DNA from: Wenzhouxiangella sp. | GTDB lineage: Bacteria; Pseudomonadota; Gammaproteobacteria; Xanthomonadales; Wenzhouxiangellaceae | DNA: 9,548 nucleotides | Direction of reading: 5' to 3' | Assembly: GCA_007135355.1 (NCBI GenBank) | Contig: SLJA01000354.1 | Span: forward strand, 1 to 9,548 | Part shown: piece after piece, positions 6,474 to 9,548 of the stretch | Numbering within the stretch: the stretch's first letter is position 1 | Layout: every line of letters starts with the position of its first letter | Notes under the pieces: generated by a model | The model's input: only the letters and a program-made list of their open reading frames with translations | Told to the model about the DNA's origin: nothing | The model's database searches: none | Made by a program: the position numbers and the translations under genes

Positions 6474-6959
6474 TCAGCCTAGTCGCTCGAGCACATATTC
6501 CGCGCTGGATACACGGTATTCTCCCGGCCCCTCGACCAGAACATCCTGAACGACACCATCTTGAATTATCAGCGCATAGCGCTGACTGCGTGATCCCATA
6601 CCGAAGGCCTGCGCATCCAGCTCCAGACCGAGAGCCCGGGCAAACTCGCCATTTCCATCCGCGGCCATGACAATCTGTTTTTCGATGCCTGAATGTTTGG
6701 CCCAGGCTGACAGCACGAAGATGTCATTGACGGCGGTACAAACAATCGAGTCGACCCCGCGAGCCTTCAGAGCGTCGAAGTGCTCCAGATAGCTGGGCAA
6801 GTGCTGAGCCGAGCAGGTCGGTGTGAACGCGCCGGGGACAGCAAACAGCACCACCCGGCCGTGGCCAAGCAGTTCGGCCGCGTCCACCGGGCTGGGGCCC
6901 TGCTCTCCGGCAACCGTCAACTGTGCGTGGGGAATACGATCTCCGATCTGAATGCTCAT
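6474..6959 (-). CDS. Prx5-type peroxiredoxin (redoxin family)
   Basis: This 161-residue cytoplasmic thiol peroxidase reduces hydrogen peroxide and organic hydroperoxides. The active-site signature PGAFTPTCS (42-50) is intact, with peroxidatic Cys49. Other Prx5/PrxII features are the TAVND loop (75-79), FVLSAW (81-86) and GMGSRSQRYAL (120-130), which holds the conserved arginines, including Arg127. Cys74, in IVCTAVND, matches the position of the resolving cysteine in plant type II peroxiredoxins as I recall them, so an atypical 2-Cys or a glutaredoxin/glutathione-dependent mechanism are both possible. There is no fused glutaredoxin domain. The ATG overlaps the pilH stop by 4 bases and has a good Shine-Dalgarno AGAGG 7 bases upstream, so it is probably co-transcribed with pilH. 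Confidence 0.94.
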   Translation of the reverse strand: MSIQIGDRIPHAQLTVAGEQGPSPVDAAELLGHGRVVLFAVPGAFTPTCSAQHLPSYLEHFDALKARGVDSIVCTAVNDIFVLSAWAKHSGIEKQIVMAADGNGEFARALGLELDAQAFGMGSRSQRYALIIQDGVVQDVLVEGPGEYRVSSAEYVLERLG

Positions 6960-7327
6960 GCTTGCGCCTCTAATGTCTGTGAGATCGAAGACAGCAGTAC
7001 GTTCTTGTCCACAGGCTTGGTGATGTAATCGGCCGCGCCCTGGCGCATGCCCCAGATCTTGTCGGTTTCCTGATCCTTGGTGGTGACAAAAATCACAGGA
7101 ATGTCCGCGGTGGCCGGGTTGCGAGCAATTTTGCGCGTGGCCTGAAAACCGTTCAGACCCGGCATGACGACATCCATGAGGATCAGGTCGGGCTGCTCAC
7201 TGGCCGCTTTTTCCACCCCCTCGTCGCCGTCCTCGGCGGTAATCACCTCGTATTTCGCATCTTCCAGCATTTTGCGCAGGGCGTACAGGTGAGCCTGCGA
7301 ATCGTCGACGACCAGAATCTTTGCCAT
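6956..7327 (-). CDS. pilH: Response regulator PilH (CheY-like, twitching motility)
   Basis: This 123-residue stand-alone receiver domain has no output domain. All receiver residues are present: acidic Asp8/Asp9, phospho-acceptor Asp52 (in LILMDVVMP), Thr82 and Lys104 (in TKPVD). The stretch MPGLNGFQATRKI, the IFVTTKDQETDK region and GAADYITKPVD closely resemble PilH of the Pil-Chp chemosensory pathway. That protein acts with PilG, histidine kinase ChpA and PilJ to control type IV pilus retraction and twitching. No pilG, pilI, pilJ or chpA is in the window, so the assignment rests on sequence alone; another CheY-like regulator is possible. The ATG has no evident Shine-Dalgarno sequence (GATATTTTTGAC precedes it). 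The stop overlaps the downstream peroxiredoxin start by 4 bases. Confidence 0.88.
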   Translation of the reverse strand: MAKILVVDDSQAHLYALRKMLEDAKYEVITAEDGDEGVEKAASEQPDLILMDVVMPGLNGFQATRKIARNPATADIPVIFVTTKDQETDKIWGMRQGAADYITKPVDKNVLLSSISQTLEAQA

Positions 7328-7359
7328 GTCAAAAATATCGCGCGTGACCCAAGCGCCTA

Positions 7360-7365
7360 ATCATA
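7360..7365 (-). promoter_or_regulatory. Possible -10 element for pilH-prx
   Basis: The 51-base gap between acuI and pilH reads TATGAT on the minus strand at 7365 down to 7360, matching the -10 consensus at 5 of 6 bases. The predicted start point would leave a leader of about 26 bases before the pilH ATG. The -35 region would fall in the last codons of acuI and shows no good match to TTGACA. This is weak evidence for independent transcription of pilH-prx. Read-through from lpdA-acuI is equally possible, and no terminator hairpin is visible in the gap. Confidence 0.25.
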
Positions 7366-7378
7366 CTGCATAGACCAG

Positions 7379-8389
7379 TCAGGCTGGGGCATTTGCGCCA
7401 ATCCGGACCAGGATTCTGCCCCGGCCGCCGCCGCTCAGCAGACGTTCGAAGCTCTCCGGCAAGTCATCCAATGTTCGGGTCTGGGTGACAATCTTGTCCA
7501 GGTGTCGGGGTTTCCAGTCCGTGGCCAGTCGTTGCCATAGCTCATGCCGGATGGGGTAGGGGCAACCGGCTGAATTGATTCCGAGCAGGCTGATCCCGCG
7601 AATAATGAACGGCATGACGGTGGTCTGCAGGTCGATCCCACCGGCCATCCCGCAAGAGGCGATGTTGCCCCACGGTTTGATCATGCGCGTCAGACCACTG
7701 AGCACATTGCCGCCGACGTTATCCAACGCACCGGCAAAGCGTGCCGATGCCATGGGCGCCGTGGGCCACTCCAGGCGTTGCCGATCAATGCACTGGACAG
7801 CGCCGAGTTCATGCAGCCAGTCGAATTCATCGACCTTGCCGCTGATGGCGCAGACTTCATAGCCGGCGCGGGAATAAATGTCCAAGGCCAGCGATCCGAC
7901 GCCGCCACTGGCTCCACTCACGCATAACGGGCCCATCTCCGGTTTCTGACCGTTGGTTTCCATGCGGTAAAGGGCCAGCGCGGCGGTAAAGCCGGCTGTG
8001 CCCAGTGCCATGGCCTCGCGCAGATCCAGGCCATCGGGCAGCGGGACCAGCCATTCTGAAGGCACCCGCAGATACTCGCTATAGCCACCGTCGCGAGTCT
8101 CGGACAGACCGCATCCGGTCATCAGCACGGGGTCGCCCTCGCGGAAATCGGCCGATCGGGATTGGGCCACCACCCCGGCCACATCAATGCCGCCGTTGAG
8201 CGGGAACTGGCGCAAAATCTTGCCTTGGCCAGTGCCGGCCAGTGCGTCCTTGAAGTTGACGCTGGACCAGGCAACCTGGATGACGACATCGCCATCGGTC
8301 TGATCTTCCAGGCTTTGTTCAACCAGCTGCGAACGATAACCGTCTTCGTCGTCGAAGATTCGAAAGGCTCTGAATTTGGGGGGCAGCAT
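7379..8389 (-). CDS. acuI: Acrylyl-CoA reductase (NADPH)-type quinone oxidoreductase, YhdH/AcuI family
   Basis: This 336-residue cytoplasmic enzyme belongs to the zinc-free medium-chain dehydrogenase/reductase superfamily. The order is an N-terminal GroES-like domain with VNFKDALAGTG (44-54), GGIDVAGVV (66-74) and GGYSEYLRVPSEWLVPLP (101-118), then a Rossmann domain with nucleotide loop SGASGGVGS (158-166). These match the YhdH/YhfP branch, whose studied members (AcuI) reduce acryloyl-CoA to propionyl-CoA with NADPH, important in detoxifying acryloyl-CoA. I cannot see the actual substrate. No zinc-binding cysteine cluster is present. ATG at 8387-8389 gives the family N-terminus (LPPKFRAFRI). 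The frame stays open 49 codons upstream, but that extension is Trp/Pro/Arg-rich and overlaps lpdA, so I rejected it. It starts 4 bases after the lpdA stop, which implies co-transcription. Confidence 0.92.
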   Translation of the reverse strand: MLPPKFRAFRIFDDEDGYRSQLVEQSLEDQTDGDVVIQVAWSSVNFKDALAGTGQGKILRQFPLNGGIDVAGVVAQSRSADFREGDPVLMTGCGLSETRDGGYSEYLRVPSEWLVPLPDGLDLREAMALGTAGFTAALALYRMETNGQKPEMGPLCVSGASGGVGSLALDIYSRAGYEVCAISGKVDEFDWLHELGAVQCIDRQRLEWPTAPMASARFAGALDNVGGNVLSGLTRMIKPWGNIASCGMAGGIDLQTTVMPFIIRGISLLGINSAGCPYPIRHELWQRLATDWKPRHLDKIVTQTRTLDDLPESFERLLSGGGRGRILVRIGANAPA

Positions 8390-8393
8390 GAGC

Positions 8394-9548
8394 TCAGTTG
8401 GCCTTGTGGATGGCGCGCTTGTCCACCGCCAGCGCCGCCTCGTGGATGGCCTCGGACAGGGTGGGGTGGGCGTGGACGATGCGGGCCAGGTCTTCGCTGG
8501 CGCCGGCGAACTCCATCGCCACCACCAGCTCGGCAATCATTTCCGAGGCGGTGGGGCCGATGATCTGGGCGCCCAGGATGCGGTCGGTCTCGGCATCAGC
8601 CAGGATCTTGACGTGGCCGGCCGCCTCCCCCATGGCCAGTCCACGGCCGGTGGCGGCAAACGGGAAGCTGCCGGCCTTGTACTCGACACCGTCTTGTTTA
8701 AGCTGCTTCTCGGTCTTGCCGACCCAGGCGATTTCCGGGTCGGTGTAGATGACCCAGGGCACGTGGTCCAGGTTGATGTGGCCGTGCTGGCCGGCGATGG
8801 TCTCGACCACGGCCACGCCTTCCTCGGAGGCCTTGTGGGCCAGCATCGGGCCGCGCACGAGGTCGCCGATGGCCCAGACGCCCTCGGCCGTGGTGCGGCA
8901 ATCCTGGTCCACCTTGACCTGGCCGCGCTCGGTCAGCTCGACGCCGCAATCCTCGGCCAACAGTCCTTCGCTGGCGGCCTTGCGGCCTACAGCGACCAGC
9001 AGCTTGTCGAAAGTCTCGGTTTTCTCCTCGCCCTTTTCGACGAAGCTGACCTTGACCTTGCCGTCGGCCACTTCGGCGCCGGAGACCTTGGTGCCCAGGC
9101 GAATGTCCAGGCCCTGCTTCTTGAACTCGCGCGCCGCGGCCCGGCTCATATCGGGATCGACCACCGGCAGCAGTTCCTCCATGGCCTCGAACAGGATGAC
9201 TTCCGAGCCCAAACGTTTCCACACGCTGCCCATCTCCAGCCCGATCACGCCGGCGCCGATCACGCCCAGGCGCTCCGGCACCGCGCCGAATTCCAGCACG
9301 CCGACGTTGTCGACGACATGCTCGCCGTCGATCTCGACGTTGGGGATGGTAAAGGGCACCGAACCGGCGGCCAGGATGACCTGCTTAGCCTTCGCCGTGT
9401 AGCCTTCGCCCTCGTTGGGGCTCACGTCGACTTGGCGCCCGGCCAGCAGCTTGCCGCGACCGTTGGCGAATTCGATCTTGTTGGCCTTGAACAGCTGCAT
9501 CAGCCCGCCGTTGAGCTGCTTGATGACCTTGCGCTTGCGATCGATCAT
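8394..9548 (-). CDS. lpdA: Dihydrolipoamide dehydrogenase (E3), 5' end outside window
   Basis: The C-terminal 384 residues of a flavoprotein disulfide reductase are present. The window edge removes roughly the first 95 of about 475 residues, including the FAD-binding GxGxxG and redox CxxxxC. The edge ATG encodes an internal methionine, not the start. Visible parts, numbered from the edge, are the NAD-binding GAGVIGLEMGSVW (98-110), the second FAD motif VWAIGDL (224-230), AHKASEEG (237-244) and the dimer-interface HAHPTLSE (359-366) with the catalytic His361-Glu366 pair. E3 reoxidises lipoyl groups of pyruvate and 2-oxoglutarate dehydrogenases and serves as L-protein of glycine cleavage. HAHPTLSE separates it from glutathione and mercuric reductases. 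Third positions are almost all G or C, more so than in the downstream genes, which fits high expression. Confidence 0.95.
   Translation of the reverse strand: MIDRKRKVIKQLNGGLMQLFKANKIEFANGRGKLLAGRQVDVSPNEGEGYTAKAKQVILAAGSVPFTIPNVEIDGEHVVDNVGVLEFGAVPERLGVIGAGVIGLEMGSVWKRLGSEVILFEAMEELLPVVDPDMSRAAAREFKKQGLDIRLGTKVSGAEVADGKVKVSFVEKGEEKTETFDKLLVAVGRKAASEGLLAEDCGVELTERGQVKVDQDCRTTAEGVWAIGDLVRGPMLAHKASEEGVAVVETIAGQHGHINLDHVPWVIYTDPEIAWVGKTEKQLKQDGVEYKAGSFPFAATGRGLAMGEAAGHVKILADAETDRILGAQIIGPTASEMIAELVVAMEFAGASEDLARIVHAHPTLSEAIHEAALAVDKRAIHKAN

Noticed and set aside
8394..8536. 49-codon upstream extension of the acuI frame
   Set aside because: It overlaps the conserved lpdA C-terminus and encodes a Trp/Pro/Arg-rich stretch unlike the family. 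ATG at 8389 gives the expected N-terminus.

Overview
The window is a compact, GC-rich stretch of bacterial chromosome with ten protein genes and almost no non-coding DNA. The longest gap between genes is about 50 bases. Protein sequences and gene order point to a gammaproteobacterium: a Pseudomonas-type cytochrome oxidase assembly block (twin-transmembrane DUF2909 protein, SURF1, a membrane-anchored CxxxC protein, heme A synthase, heme O synthase), a PilH response regulator and a single-chain GcvP. I cannot place it further. No tRNA, rRNA, CRISPR array, insertion sequence or phage gene is visible.

Left block (1-6160, minus strand): surf1, a SCO-like thioredoxin-fold protein, ctaA, cyoE and gcvP run in that order of transcription. 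They have 4-base overlaps or gaps of 4 to 9 bases, so they look like one operon. The first four genes build heme O and heme A and assemble aa3-type cytochrome c oxidase. The last gene is the P-protein of the glycine cleavage system, an unexpected passenger. A perfect 7-bp GC hairpin just after gcvP may be the terminator.

Centre (6161-6452): a small twin-transmembrane protein (DUF2909) is encoded on the plus strand, divergent from surf1. Its best start is TTG at 6210. A near-symmetric TTATAC element in the 49-bp divergent gap could serve as a -10 box on both strands.

Right block (6474-9548, minus strand): lpdA (its 5' part lies beyond the window), acuI/yhdH (acrylyl-CoA reductase type), pilH and a Prx5-type peroxiredoxin follow in order of transcription. 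lpdA-acuI and pilH-prx are tightly coupled pairs, and the 51-base acuI-pilH gap may hold a promoter.

All the proteins belong to known families, and I see no clear evidence of a wholly new system. The points worth a second look are unusual linkages (gcvP in the heme A operon, a peroxiredoxin overlapping pilH), the CxxxC protein lacking the SCO-type histidine, and the shared divergent promoter. The cox structural genes that usually adjoin this block are also absent here.
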